Source: RGIG3013 sp045538935
GTDB taxonomy: Bacteria > Bacillota > Clostridia > Oscillospirales > Acutalibacteraceae
DNA: 64,000 bases
Direction: 5' to 3'
NCBI GenBank assembly: GCA_045538935.1
Contig: JAZQEI010000005.1
Coordinates: 47,740 to 111,739, forward strand
A model generated the notes under the pieces. That model saw nothing but the letters and a program-made list of their open reading frames with translations, did no database searches and was not told the origin of the DNA. Every line of letters begins with the position of its first letter. Within the stretch, counting starts at the first letter, position 1. The translations under genes were made by a program, and so were the position numbers. Of this stretch, positions 34,882 to 42,675 are shown piece by piece.

Positions 34882-36258
34882 TTAGTTGATTTTGGGTAAG
34901 CTTGCAGCTGCAACCGACTGACCAACACGACGTGAATTTTCATCGGGAATATGAAGCTTAATTTGCTTTGCAAGCTCGGGGAATTCGGTATCTAAAACCT
35001 CTTGTGCGCGCTCAAGCAAAATAACGCCACCTTCACCCGAAGTAACGCGACCCATAATAAGCACATGCTTAATCTCGTAAAATTCGGAATAGTAAGCTAT
35101 AGCATAGCCGAAATATGCGCCTATAGTATCGTAAATAGCGGCAGCGCGCTCGTCACCGTCTTTCATAAGGCCTTGAACAACCTTTAGCTTTTCTGCGGGA
35201 GAAAGGCTTTCGTCAAGTTCAATTCCAGCGGCTGGAGCTAACTTAATTACAGCATCTTGCGAGAAATACTTAACACCGCAGCCATAGTCACCCGACCACT
35301 CATCTACCATTGCTTCTTCGCAAAAATCTACCGGAACAAAAGCAAGTTCGTTAAGCCAACCGGTAATATTACCTTGAGGATCAACATATCCACCCGCCTC
35401 GCTTGTGCCCATGGCAATGCCTAAAACCGAGTTATCGTTTAAATCCATAGCACCTGCAAGCGCAGTTACGTCACCGTCATTTGCAACTTCAATAGGAATA
35501 TTTTCTCCAATTTCTTTTGCAACATCAAGGTACATGTTTTTAACCTTTTTATCAAAATCTTCATCGCTTACCTTTAAGAATAACGATGCAACCATTATTC
35601 TGTTATCTACATAAACACCTGCACTAGATACACCAATAGCATCTACACGCGGCATGTGCGATGCAGCAGTTTTCATAGCCTGTTTTATACCCTCGTAATG
35701 ATAATCGGGGTCGGAATTGGTTTTTGGGAACCAAACAACTTCTTCAGAATAAACGCTTTCTCCGTTTATAACAGCGCTTACCTTTCTGTCACTTCCGCCC
35801 GCATCGAAACCAATGCGGCAACCGTCTAGATGACGGCCAATAGGAGCAGCAGCTGATTTATCTTGAGGAGCATTTTCTAAAGAGCAAATCTCTACCTTAA
35901 ACTCTTGCTCGTATACGCGCTCCATAAACTTAACGTCAAAATCACGCAAACCGCCATAGGTATATGCTTCTTTAATTTTGTTACCAACAACATCGCTTCC
36001 GGCAATTATAATTTTATAGCCGCCAGCAACCCACAAAAGTGACTTTGCAATACGCTCTACAAAACGGAAATTTTCTTCATCATGACCTGTGTTGTCTTTA
36101 AAAATACGTGTTTTGTAGGTGGTTGTGTAACCCTTGTTTCTTTCAATGGCTATTACAATATCTTGGCCATCTAATTTAGTGTCCTCGCGCATTTGTTTGC
36201 AAACGAGTGCTAGGGGCTCAAATTTAGGATCTAATTTTGCATTTACCTTAAGCTTCAT
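34882..36258 (-). CDS. ROK-like sugar kinase with N-terminal extra domain
   Basis: The second half is an ASKHA kinase-like fold. It has the phosphate loop CRIGFDAGGSDRK near residue 150, VDAIGVSSAGVYVD, VANDGDVTALAG and VLGIAMGTSEAGGYVD. The first 145 residues form an additional domain I do not recognise. The CxCGxxGC zinc motif of ROK proteins is not seen, and 458 residues is well above the usual 300. The start at 36258 follows GGAGG and overlaps nagA by 11 bases. It may phosphorylate GlcNAc or a related sugar upstream of NagA, which is inferred from linkage only. Confidence 0.7.
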   Translation of the reverse strand: MKLKVNAKLDPKFEPLALVCKQMREDTKLDGQDIVIAIERNKGYTTTYKTRIFKDNTGHDEENFRFVERIAKSLLWVAGGYKIIIAGSDVVGNKIKEAYTYGGLRDFDVKFMERVYEQEFKVEICSLENAPQDKSAAAPIGRHLDGCRIGFDAGGSDRKVSAVINGESVYSEEVVWFPKTNSDPDYHYEGIKQAMKTAASHMPRVDAIGVSSAGVYVDNRIMVASLFLKVSDEDFDKKVKNMYLDVAKEIGENIPIEVANDGDVTALAGAMDLNDNSVLGIAMGTSEAGGYVDPQGNITGWLNELAFVPVDFCEEAMVDEWSGDYGCGVKYFSQDAVIKLAPAAGIELDESLSPAEKLKVVQGLMKDGDERAAAIYDTIGAYFGYAIAYYSEFYEIKHVLIMGRVTSGEGGVILLERAQEVLDTEFPELAKQIKLHIPDENSRRVGQSVAAASLPKIN

Positions 36259-37390
36259 ATTTAATTCCTCCGCCAATTATAGTTTTTACTACTTCAAAAT
36301 TACAGTCAGTTATAATAATATCAGCATCTTTGCCTACTTCTAATGAGCCCTTGCGGTCTGCAACACCAATTGTTGTTGCAGGGTTTAAAGATGCGCAGTT
36401 TACGCACTCGTAAAGCGGCATGTTAGAATATTTATAAGCATTCCAAACACCGTGGTTTAAGTGTAATACACTGCCCGCAACGGTGCCATCTTCTAAGCGG
36501 CAAACAATATCGTTATAAATAATTTTTGCGCCACCAAGGGTATATTCTCCATAAGGCAAACCTCCTGCAGGTAAGCAGTCGGTAATAAAGCAAAGCTTTC
36601 TGCCCTTTAATTTCCAAAGCATATTGTAAAGAGAAGCATCAACATGGAATGCATCAACAATAACCTCGGTACTAACATCGCAGTTTAAAGCTGCACCTAC
36701 CACGCCGGGTGCTCTGTGAGCTAGCGGAGTCATAGCATTAAACAGATGTGTCGCATGCTTAACACCGGCATTTACACTGTTAACAGCTGTATCATAATCT
36801 GAAGAGGTATGTCCCATAGAGATAACAACATCGGTATCGCGCGAAATCTCGCGAATTGCGGCAAAATCGTTATCATCGGTCTCGGGAGCAAGTGTTATAA
36901 TTTTAATAATATCGCTATATTCTTTAACAAACTTAGCATCGGGTTTTAATATGTATTTTGCATCTTGTGCTCCCTTTTTCTTCTCGCTTATAAAGGGGCC
37001 TTCGGCATGACAACCTAAAATTTGGCTACCGTCCCATGTTTTGCTTTCTTGCTTTAATGCACGGCAAACTTCTAAAGCTTTTTTTATTACCTTCATATCT
37101 ACCGTCATAGTAGTTGGAAGATATGCTGTAACGCCGTTTTGAAGTAAGCCTTTTGATATTGTTCTTATGCTTTCTTCTTCACCATCACAAACGTCTTTGC
37201 CTAAATATCCGTGAATGTGAATATCTATAAGTCCGGGTGCAACATAACCGCCATTAGCATCAATAATCTGAGCATCTGCGGGGATGTTCTGGGCGGGAAC
37301 AACGCCCTCAATAACATCTGAATAAAGTAAAGCGCAATTTTCAACAATTTTGTCTTTCAAAATAATTTTTCCGTTAACGATTGCCTTCAT
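36248..37390 (-). CDS. nagA: N-acetylglucosamine-6-phosphate deacetylase
   Basis: NagA removes acetate from GlcNAc-6-P, a step in amino-sugar or cell-wall recycling. Its 380 residues are full length. They show the metal motif GLIDIHIHGYLG, GCHAEGPFIS (metal Glu), SMGHTSSDYDTA, KHATHLFNAMTPL and the catalytic Asp in FITDCLPAGG. The kinase-like gene overlaps its 3' end. No nagB is in the window. A possible NagR operator lies upstream. Confidence 0.94.
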   Translation of the reverse strand: MKAIVNGKIILKDKIVENCALLYSDVIEGVVPAQNIPADAQIIDANGGYVAPGLIDIHIHGYLGKDVCDGEEESIRTISKGLLQNGVTAYLPTTMTVDMKVIKKALEVCRALKQESKTWDGSQILGCHAEGPFISEKKKGAQDAKYILKPDAKFVKEYSDIIKIITLAPETDDNDFAAIREISRDTDVVISMGHTSSDYDTAVNSVNAGVKHATHLFNAMTPLAHRAPGVVGAALNCDVSTEVIVDAFHVDASLYNMLWKLKGRKLCFITDCLPAGGLPYGEYTLGGAKIIYNDIVCRLEDGTVAGSVLHLNHGVWNAYKYSNMPLYECVNCASLNPATTIGVADRKGSLEVGKDADIIITDCNFEVVKTIIGGGIKYEA

Positions 37391-37429
37391 ACCATACCTC
37401 CAGAATAAAAATATAAAATCTTCTTATTT

Positions 37430-37467
37430 ATTATATCATATAACAAAACAAAGTGTATACCAATTTA
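37430..37467 (-). promoter_or_regulatory. nagA promoter region with NagR-like (dre) site
   Basis: The minus strand shows AAATTGGTATACACTTT (37451-37467), close to GntR/NagR dre sites (NTGGTATANACN), with TATAAT at 37430-37435. The -35 position falls inside the operator-like sequence. Just upstream, TGTCTAAATT occurs twice about 21 bases apart. No nagR gene is seen here. Confidence 0.5.
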
Positions 37468-37528
37468 GACAAATTTTCTTTGAATTTAGACATATTTTAA
37501 TAATTTATTGAACAGCATTAATATAAAA

Positions 37529-37553
37529 AACCGCACAAAATAATGTGCGGCTA
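37529..37553 (-). terminator. Terminator after the lipoprotein gene
   Basis: On the minus strand, AGCCGCACAT, a short loop and TGTGCGGTT are followed by TTTTATATT, four bases beyond the stop. Confidence 0.8.
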
Positions 37554-37557
37554 TAAA

Positions 37558-38070
37558 TTAATCGAATTTTACAGTTTTAGCAAATTTACGAATGTCATCA
37601 GACATATCATCGTATTTTTCGCTAAGAATTACAAAGCTGATCATCCAAAAACTATCATCTGACTTGTAAAATTTTACTACGTTAGTGTATTCTTTAGAAT
37701 CCTCAGTAGCAATATATTGCATTGTTGGAATACCGTCTATTTCGGAAATCTCGGTAGGATTGTTACTTAACATTAATCCTCTAAAATACTCCGCAAACTC
37801 TAAAACGGTAAGTTTTTGTAAATCGGTTTCGTCGTGTTCAACCTTTGTTCCAAATATAGAAAGTTCGGTATTGCCAACCACAAATTCGTAATCTTCGCTA
37901 ATAAAATCCATGCGCAAATACTTGGTAGTAAGTTCTATAGAAACGTCGTCAAACTCAAAGGTCTTCGGCTCTTCTTTCTCACCCATTTCGGCAACATCAC
38001 TTAAAAATGTACAGCCGCAAAGCGATAATAATAAACAAAAAGTCAATAACATTGATAATATTTTTTTCAT
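37558..38070 (-). CDS. Putative lipoprotein of unknown function
   Basis: The 170-residue protein begins with a lipoprotein signal (MKKILSMLLTFCLLLSLCGC), with a lipobox-like LSLCGC where Cys18 or Cys20 would be lipidated. The rest is a small soluble domain with FYKSDDSFWMISFVILSEKY near the end. No family is recognised. It is flanked by a terminator downstream and stands alone, with GGAG as ribosome-binding site. Confidence 0.7.
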   Translation of the reverse strand: MKKILSMLLTFCLLLSLCGCTFLSDVAEMGEKEEPKTFEFDDVSIELTTKYLRMDFISEDYEFVVGNTELSIFGTKVEHDETDLQKLTVLEFAEYFRGLMLSNNPTEISEIDGIPTMQYIATEDSKEYTNVVKFYKSDDSFWMISFVILSEKYDDMSDDIRKFAKTVKFD

Positions 38071-38117
38071 ATCATCATCTCCTTGGGTTGATTATAGCAT
38101 AAAAGCGATGGAGGCGC

Positions 38118-38196
38118 AATAATTATTCATTATTCATTTGAAAATCCGTTCCCTGTTAATGAATAATGAATGATGAAAAATGAATAGTGAATAATA
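38118..38196. repeat. AT-rich inverted repeat (ATTATTCATTATTCATT type)
   Basis: ATTATTCATTATTCATT (38122-38138) is mirrored by AATGAATAATGAAT (38158-38171) and further GAATAGTGAATAAT copies up to 38196. The pattern is simple and AT-rich, like short mobile inverted repeats of Clostridia. The sequence carries no gene. Confidence 0.6.
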
Positions 38197-38202
38197 CAAA
38201 CA

Positions 38203-38238
38203 AAAATCCGCCCACTTTCGTGAACGGATTTTCGTTTT
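38203..38238. terminator. Probable terminator after the GIY-YIG gene
   Basis: AAATCCGCCCAC, a short loop and GTGAACGGATTTT pair as an imperfect hairpin flanked by A-rich and T-rich runs. It lies 55 bases beyond the stop at 38293. Confidence 0.6.
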
Positions 38239-38292
38239 GTCATTCGTGTCCGAAAAAGAACTGGGTGAAAACCGAGGATTTCTTTATGTTAT

Positions 38293-39138
38293 TTATTCTT
38301 CTTCTATGTCCTTAATACTCTTATTGTTAATAGTTTTCCACTCTGTTCTTCCGTTTGCATTTCTTCCCATCACAACTGCCGCAGCAAGTGAAGGGCTAGT
38401 GAATACATAATCAGAAACAAACGAAAATTCTTGATCAACAATCTCTTTATCAAGCAACTTTTTTCTCAAAGCAATTAAGTTTGCAGACATACTTGGAGCT
38501 GTATCCCTTGCAATTTTAGAACCTTTCGCTACTAGGAATCCATCAGCCACGAGTAATCCTTTTGCATCTGCTCCCCGAGCAGCTTTAATAAAGAAAACAT
38601 TTTGTTTTTCTTCGTTATTATCTATAACCGAAACATCAATTTTATCAAAAACTTTATATCCTAATGTATTAACAAGGAGTTTAGCATTTTCAATAAATTC
38701 TTCCAGCATAGATTCATCAAATTCTGAAATTGAAGAACATGTCGGAACAGTATTGTTAATTATTGTTGCGCGTTTTGCATCATTAGCTAAATTATAAAAT
38801 TTATTTTCAAGAAATTTAACATGTGCCTTATTCAAAATGTTATCTTTTGAAATAACAACAACACAATCATTCCAATAATTATGATCTTTAAGATGTTGTT
38901 TTAACCTAACAAGCATTTTTTCGGCTTCTCCAACATAAACAGTATCATTATTTTCTTCATCTTTACCGAAAAGAAAATAAACACCTGTAAAATCAGAATC
39001 TGCACGGTTTGCAAATTCATTTAAATCATTTCTCGAAACCTTATAAACACGACCATTCCAATTTGACAACTCACACATAATTCTGCCATTTGGATTCCCT
39101 CCAAAAATACACATTTGGATTGTTTTATTAAAGTTCAT
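38293..39138 (-). CDS. GIY-YIG nuclease-like protein with DUF4357-type C-terminus
   Basis: The N-terminal half (residues 50-95) carries a GIY-YIG-like core (FTGVYFLFGKDEEN and TVYVGEAEKMLVRLKQHL). The C-terminal part (FFIKAARGADAKGLLVADGFLVAKGSKIA) looks like DUF4357, a pairing common in accessory regions. The first motif is GVY rather than GIY. The start at 39138 follows AGAGG, giving 281 residues. It lies 31 bases after the neighbouring gene and is probably co-transcribed with it. The target is unknown. Confidence 0.75.
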   Translation of the reverse strand: MNFNKTIQMCIFGGNPNGRIMCELSNWNGRVYKVSRNDLNEFANRADSDFTGVYFLFGKDEENNDTVYVGEAEKMLVRLKQHLKDHNYWNDCVVVISKDNILNKAHVKFLENKFYNLANDAKRATIINNTVPTCSSISEFDESMLEEFIENAKLLVNTLGYKVFDKIDVSVIDNNEEKQNVFFIKAARGADAKGLLVADGFLVAKGSKIARDTAPSMSANLIALRKKLLDKEIVDQEFSFVSDYVFTSPSLAAAVVMGRNANGRTEWKTINNKSIKDIEEE

Positions 39139-39169
39139 AAAATTACCTCTTTTTTCTATAACAACAAAA

Positions 39170-39874
39170 TTAAAATTTGATATACCCATTTAAAAATTCT
39201 TCCGTTTTTTGAATTATGGAAAATTCAAATGGAGTTGATTCTATTAAATACCCATCCAAATAATTTGGAGTCAAACTCTGGCACTCACCATCAATAAGCA
39301 CTCGCCATTCGTTTTGATTTTTGTAAGACAAACTTTTAACAAAATATCTGTCAAGAGGGCTGCCTGTAATTCTGTATTCATGCGTATCCGAAAAATTTGT
39401 CAAATCCCTATATAGAATCATTCCAGAATCGTAACCAATATTCTGTCCGTTACAATCGACTGCGGTCTTAATCTTTTCCAATAACTCGTAAGAACGAAAA
39501 AGCAATACATAATCACCAAAATTAGCCATAGATTGCTTATACGCATCATTAAAACACCAAATATTATCATCTACTTCAGTTAAAATATTTTTTGTAACTG
39601 TTGAAGCACAGAACATCATTAAATTTTCGTCATCCAAAACAGATTGTGTTACAAAATCCGGTCTAGGAATGGTATCAAACAGTCTTTCACCGCAAGCACC
39701 ATAGATCTCAATTTCGTTTGGATCCAACGGAATCCGGCCCTCCATTGAGTCCCCACGATAATCAGTTCCATCATCTCTATATTTTTGTATGGAATTAAAA
39801 AATATTTTTCCTTTTTGTAATTGTCTAATATGTTCTTCTTTACCAAACTTTGCAATTAGGAAATTACTACCCAT
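39170..39874 (-). CDS. DUF2971-like accessory protein
   Basis: The 234-residue protein has KGKIFFNSIQKYRDDGTDYR near residue 25 and SYKNQNEWRVLIDGE near residue 195. These resemble the two conserved blocks of DUF2971-like proteins, often found in accessory and defence islands. The assignment is weak. The start chosen is the ATG at 39874 (MGSNFLIAKFG), with GAGGTG upstream. Longer readings run into the hairpin array. It is first in a two-gene unit with the GIY-YIG protein. Confidence 0.55.
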   Translation of the reverse strand: MGSNFLIAKFGKEEHIRQLQKGKIFFNSIQKYRDDGTDYRGDSMEGRIPLDPNEIEIYGACGERLFDTIPRPDFVTQSVLDDENLMMFCASTVTKNILTEVDDNIWCFNDAYKQSMANFGDYVLLFRSYELLEKIKTAVDCNGQNIGYDSGMILYRDLTNFSDTHEYRITGSPLDRYFVKSLSYKNQNEWRVLIDGECQSLTPNYLDGYLIESTPFEFSIIQKTEEFLNGYIKF

Positions 39875-39910
39875 TAGAAACACACACCTCTTGGGTGTAT
39901 TATAGCATAA

Positions 39911-40088
39911 ATTTGCGCGGAGCGCAACATCGTTGGGCATTAGCCCCCACCGTTTGTGCAAAGCACAACACTATTTGCCGTAAGGCAACCTCATTTTGTG
40001 TTCGCTTTCATGGAATGATGTTGACCTGCGGTCAAATGATGTTGCGAGTAAACTCGCAAACGATGTGGTGTCCTTACGGACACAAACA
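39911..40088. repeat. Array of short different hairpins bounded by TTG...CAA
   Basis: At least six hairpins occur in about 180 bases: TTGCGC-gga-GCGCAA, TTGTGC-aaa-GCACAA, TTGCC-gtaa-GGCAA, TTGACC-tgc-GGTCAA, TTGCGAG-taaa-CTCGCAA and GTGTCC-ttac-GGACAC. GGGC-atta-GCCC is also present. The stems differ but keep base pairing. The joints are variants of CATCG, ATGATG and ACGATG. The stretch has no gene and ends at the tRNA terminator. Confidence 0.75.
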
Positions 40089-40091
40089 CAA

Positions 40092-40124
40092 AAAGAAACA
40101 CTTCCCAAAAGGAAGTGTTTCTTT
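40092..40124 (-). terminator. Terminator of the tRNA cluster
   Basis: GAAACACTTCC, a four-base loop and GGAAGTGTTTC form a perfect hairpin. On the minus strand it is followed by TTTTTGTG directly after tRNA-Cys. Confidence 0.88.
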
Positions 40125-40125
40125 T

Positions 40126-40200
<75 letters not shown>

Positions 40201-40214
40201 TTATTTAGTTTAAT

Positions 40215-40250
40215 AAAGGACGCTTAAAGTTTTTTAAGCGTCCTTTTTTT
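40215..40250 (-). terminator. Terminator between tRNA-Gly and tRNA-Cys
   Basis: GGACGCTTAAA, AAAC and TTTAAGCGTCC pair on the minus strand, with T-rich flanks. It should end the Val-Asp-Phe-Gly transcript, so tRNA-Cys needs readthrough or its own promoter. Confidence 0.8.
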
Positions 40251-40251
40251 G

Positions 40252-40327
40252 TGGAGCGGATTACGAGGCTCGAACTCGCTACCTCCACCTTGGCAAGGTG
40301 GCGCTCTACCAGATGAGCTAAATCCGC
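40252..40327 (-). tRNA. tRNA-Gly (GCC)
   Basis: The minus strand gives the GCGGATT/AATCCGC acceptor, anticodon GCC in CTTGCCAAG and a GTTCGAGCC T-loop. CCA is encoded. Confidence 0.96.
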
Positions 40328-40334
40328 ATAAAAT

Positions 40335-40410
40335 TGGTGCCTCCGATCGGAATCGAACCAATGACACGGGGATTTTCAGTCCCCTGCTCTACCGACTGAG
40401 CTACAGAGGC
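40335..40410 (-). tRNA. tRNA-Phe (GAA)
   Basis: The minus strand gives the GCCTCTG/CGGAGGC acceptor, anticodon GAA in ACTGAAAATC and a GTTCGATTC T-loop. CCA is encoded. Confidence 0.96.
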
Positions 40411-40413
40411 ATT

Positions 40414-40490
40414 TGGCGACCTGGATGGGGCTCGAACCCACGACCTCTAGCGTGACAGGCTAGCGTTCTAACCAGCTGAACTACCAGGCC
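40414..40490 (-). tRNA. tRNA-Asp (GTC)
   Basis: The minus strand gives the GGCCTGG/CCAGGTC acceptor, anticodon GTC in CCTGTCACG and a GTTCGAGCC T-loop. CCA is encoded. Confidence 0.96.
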
Positions 40491-40495
40491 AGAAA

Positions 40496-40572
40496 TGGTG
40501 GGAACAACAGGGCTCGAACCTGTGACCCTCTGCTTGTAAGGCAGATGCTCTCCCAGCTGAGCTATGCTCCCA
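40496..40572 (-). tRNA. tRNA-Val (TAC)
   Basis: The minus strand gives the TGGGAGC/GTTCCCA acceptor, anticodon TAC in CCTTACAAG and a GTTCGAGCC T-loop. CCA is encoded. It is the first tRNA of the cluster. Confidence 0.96.
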
Positions 40573-40622
40573 CCTACTACGCCCTGGCGGAATTTGCTCT
40601 GCAAACTACCGCGGCAAGAAGT

Positions 40623-40651
40623 ATAATACCACAACCAATAGCGTTTGTCAA
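40623..40651 (-). promoter_or_regulatory. Promoter of the tRNA cluster
   Basis: On the minus strand, TTGACA (40646-40651), a 17-base spacer ending ATTGGTTGTGG, and TATTAT (40623-40628). The 13 bases TTGGTTGTGGTAT also occur in the purine operon promoter. Confidence 0.88.
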
Positions 40652-40682
40652 TAAAAAAATTAAAAATTTTAAAAAAATATTT

Positions 40683-41549
40683 TTATATTAATTTTCTAAT
40701 CTCTTTTGGGGTAAAATTATATACCTTATCGCAAAAATGGCACTTAATTTCGGTATCTTTATTTTCATCAGCCATGCTTTGTAAATCTTCTTTGCCAATG
40801 CTTATTAATGCTTTTTCTACACGCTCGCGCGAGCAGTTACATCTATAATAAACATCATGCTCGTAAAGTACCTCTACCTCAAAGTTTTTAAGAACTTCTT
40901 TTACAATATCTAACGGTGTTTTACCTTCGGTTAGCATTTGGGTTACCGATTTAATATCTTTTATGCCGTTTTCTAATTTTTCAATTGTTTCTTCACTGGC
41001 AGCGGGCAAAAGCTGAACTATATATCCACCGGCAGATTTTACGGTTAAATCGGGGTTAACAAGCACACCCAAAGCACAAACTGTAGGAATTTGCTCACTT
41101 ATGGCATAATATGCCGTAACATCTTCGGCTATCTCACCCGACACAAGTGGTACCGAGCCCGAATATGGCTCTTTTAATCCTAAGTCTTTTAAAACATATA
41201 AAAAGCCATCTTTGCCTACTGCACCGCCAACATCTAATTTTCCCTTACTGTTTAGCGGTAATTCAACTACGGGGTTAGAAACATAGCCTCTAACATCGCC
41301 GTTAAAGTCTGACACTGCAATTAAAGAACCTGCTGGACCATTACCGGCAAGCTTTAGGGTTATACTATCATCCTTACCCTTTAGCATATTACCCATCATA
41401 CTTGTTGCAGTTAGTAATCGGCCAAGGGCGGCGGTTACTACTGCAGAGGTGGTATGAATTTGTTCGGCCGTTGCCACAATATCGGTAGAATCAAGCGCTG
41501 TAGCCATTACCTGACCGTCACTTGTTATACATCTAATAAGTTTTCCCAT
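40683..41549 (-). CDS. hslO: Redox-regulated chaperone Hsp33
   Basis: Hsp33 is a holdase chaperone switched on by oxidation of a zinc centre. The 288-residue protein shows the N-terminal TSDGQVMATALDST, LLTATSMMGNMLKGKD and the C-terminal zinc cysteines CNC (YYRCNCSRERVE) and CHFC. It follows the methyltransferase gene by one base, so it belongs to the yerC-methyltransferase-hslO unit. Confidence 0.95.
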   Translation of the reverse strand: MGKLIRCITSDGQVMATALDSTDIVATAEQIHTTSAVVTAALGRLLTATSMMGNMLKGKDDSITLKLAGNGPAGSLIAVSDFNGDVRGYVSNPVVELPLNSKGKLDVGGAVGKDGFLYVLKDLGLKEPYSGSVPLVSGEIAEDVTAYYAISEQIPTVCALGVLVNPDLTVKSAGGYIVQLLPAASEETIEKLENGIKDIKSVTQMLTEGKTPLDIVKEVLKNFEVEVLYEHDVYYRCNCSRERVEKALISIGKEDLQSMADENKDTEIKCHFCDKVYNFTPKEIRKLI

Positions 41550-41550
41550 A

Positions 41551-42294
41551 CTATATCCTTTTTGCTATATAAATATTTCTCTCACTATTGCTCTTTGGAG
41601 CATTAAATGATAAATCGCCTAAAACATCTAAAACCTTAAATCCGGCTTTTTTTAAAATATCCATAAGTTCTAAATGAGTATATGCACGCTCGCTAAAGTT
41701 ATCCGAAAAACGCTTATAGCTTCCGTTTTGGTTTACGAAAAAATCTAAATAAATATCTACTGTTTTTTTATCTTTACACAAGTAGTTTTGCCAAGTGCAA
41801 AAAACGTTATCCTCTTCTATAACAAATGTATTATTACCCAAGACATTTTTATGCTTATAAGGTGTGTTAACATCAAATATAAAAAGCCTATCTTTTTCTA
41901 AGAAAAGAGCAATATTTTTAAGGCATTTTTTGAGTTCGTTTTTACTTGTTATATGATTTATACTGTCTAAACAACAAATAGCACCGTCTACTGTGCCGTA
42001 TAAATCAAGCTCGGTTCCGCTTTGATTTAAAAACATAACCGTCAAATTCTCGGCATCGGCCTTTTCTCTGGCAATACTTAACATGCTTTCCGATATATCG
42101 GCACCAATTACTTCTATTCCCTGTTTTGCAAACTCTAAAGAAAACCCACCCGTTCCGCAAGCAAAGTCTAGCATAAGGGTAGGTAATCGGTCGTACCGCA
42201 AAAAAAGTTCTTTTAAATACTCAGCCCTTTTTTTATAATCGGCATCTTGCATTAACGAGTCATAAACTAAGGCAAAATCGTTATATCCACTCAT
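41551..42294 (-). CDS. SAM-dependent class I methyltransferase
   Basis: The 247-residue protein has SAM motif I LMLDFACGTGGFSLEFAKQG, followed by EVIGADISESML and DGAICCLDSINHI. The N-terminal YNDFALVYDSLMQDADYKKR is seen in a widespread Firmicutes family of unknown substrate. Its start overlaps the yerC stop by four bases. Confidence 0.85.
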   Translation of the reverse strand: MSGYNDFALVYDSLMQDADYKKRAEYLKELFLRYDRLPTLMLDFACGTGGFSLEFAKQGIEVIGADISESMLSIAREKADAENLTVMFLNQSGTELDLYGTVDGAICCLDSINHITSKNELKKCLKNIALFLEKDRLFIFDVNTPYKHKNVLGNNTFVIEEDNVFCTWQNYLCKDKKTVDIYLDFFVNQNGSYKRFSDNFSERAYTHLELMDILKKAGFKVLDVLGDLSFNAPKSNSERNIYIAKRI

Positions 42295-42575
42295 TTATCT
42301 ATGCGTTTAAAAATCATCTCATAAGCGTCGTTACCGTAGCTTAAAGAGCGGTTAACACGGCTTATTGTGGCAGTAGAAGCACCTGTTTGTTTTACAATAT
42401 CGCTATACACACACTTTTCACTTAGCATTTTTGCAACGGTAAAGCGCTGAACTATAGACTGAATTTCTTTTATGGTGCAAACATCTTCAAAAAACTTGTA
42501 ACACTCTTCTTCTGTTTCAAGGGCTAGTACTGCTTTAAAAAAATAATCGGTATCGGCATTTTTAACTTTAAACAT
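42291..42575 (-). CDS. YerC/TrpR-like DNA-binding protein
   Basis: The 94-residue helical protein matches the YerC/YecD group of the TrpR superfamily. RFTVAKMLSEKCVYSDIVKQTGAS forms a helix-turn-helix, and TATISRVNRSL is the recognition helix. The start at 42575 follows AGGAG; an earlier TTG is in frame but not better placed. The target genes are unknown. Confidence 0.88.
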   Translation of the reverse strand: MFKVKNADTDYFFKAVLALETEEECYKFFEDVCTIKEIQSIVQRFTVAKMLSEKCVYSDIVKQTGASTATISRVNRSLSYGNDAYEMIFKRIDK

Positions 42576-42639
42576 AACCAATCTCCTAAGAATTTATTGT
42601 ATTAACATTTTAACACAATACCACTTTAAAGTCAAACAA

Positions 42640-42672
42640 AACCGACAATAATTTAAGTTATTGTCGGTTTTG
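42640..42672. terminator. Terminator after ftsH
   Basis: AAAACCGACAATAA and TTATTGTCGGTTTT form a perfect hairpin with T-runs on both sides, four bases after the ftsH stop. Confidence 0.88.
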
Positions 42673-42675
42673 GTT

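Noticed and set aside
39911..40088. CRISPR array
   Set aside because: There is no repeated unit of constant sequence and no equal-length spacers. The stems all differ, and no cas gene is near.
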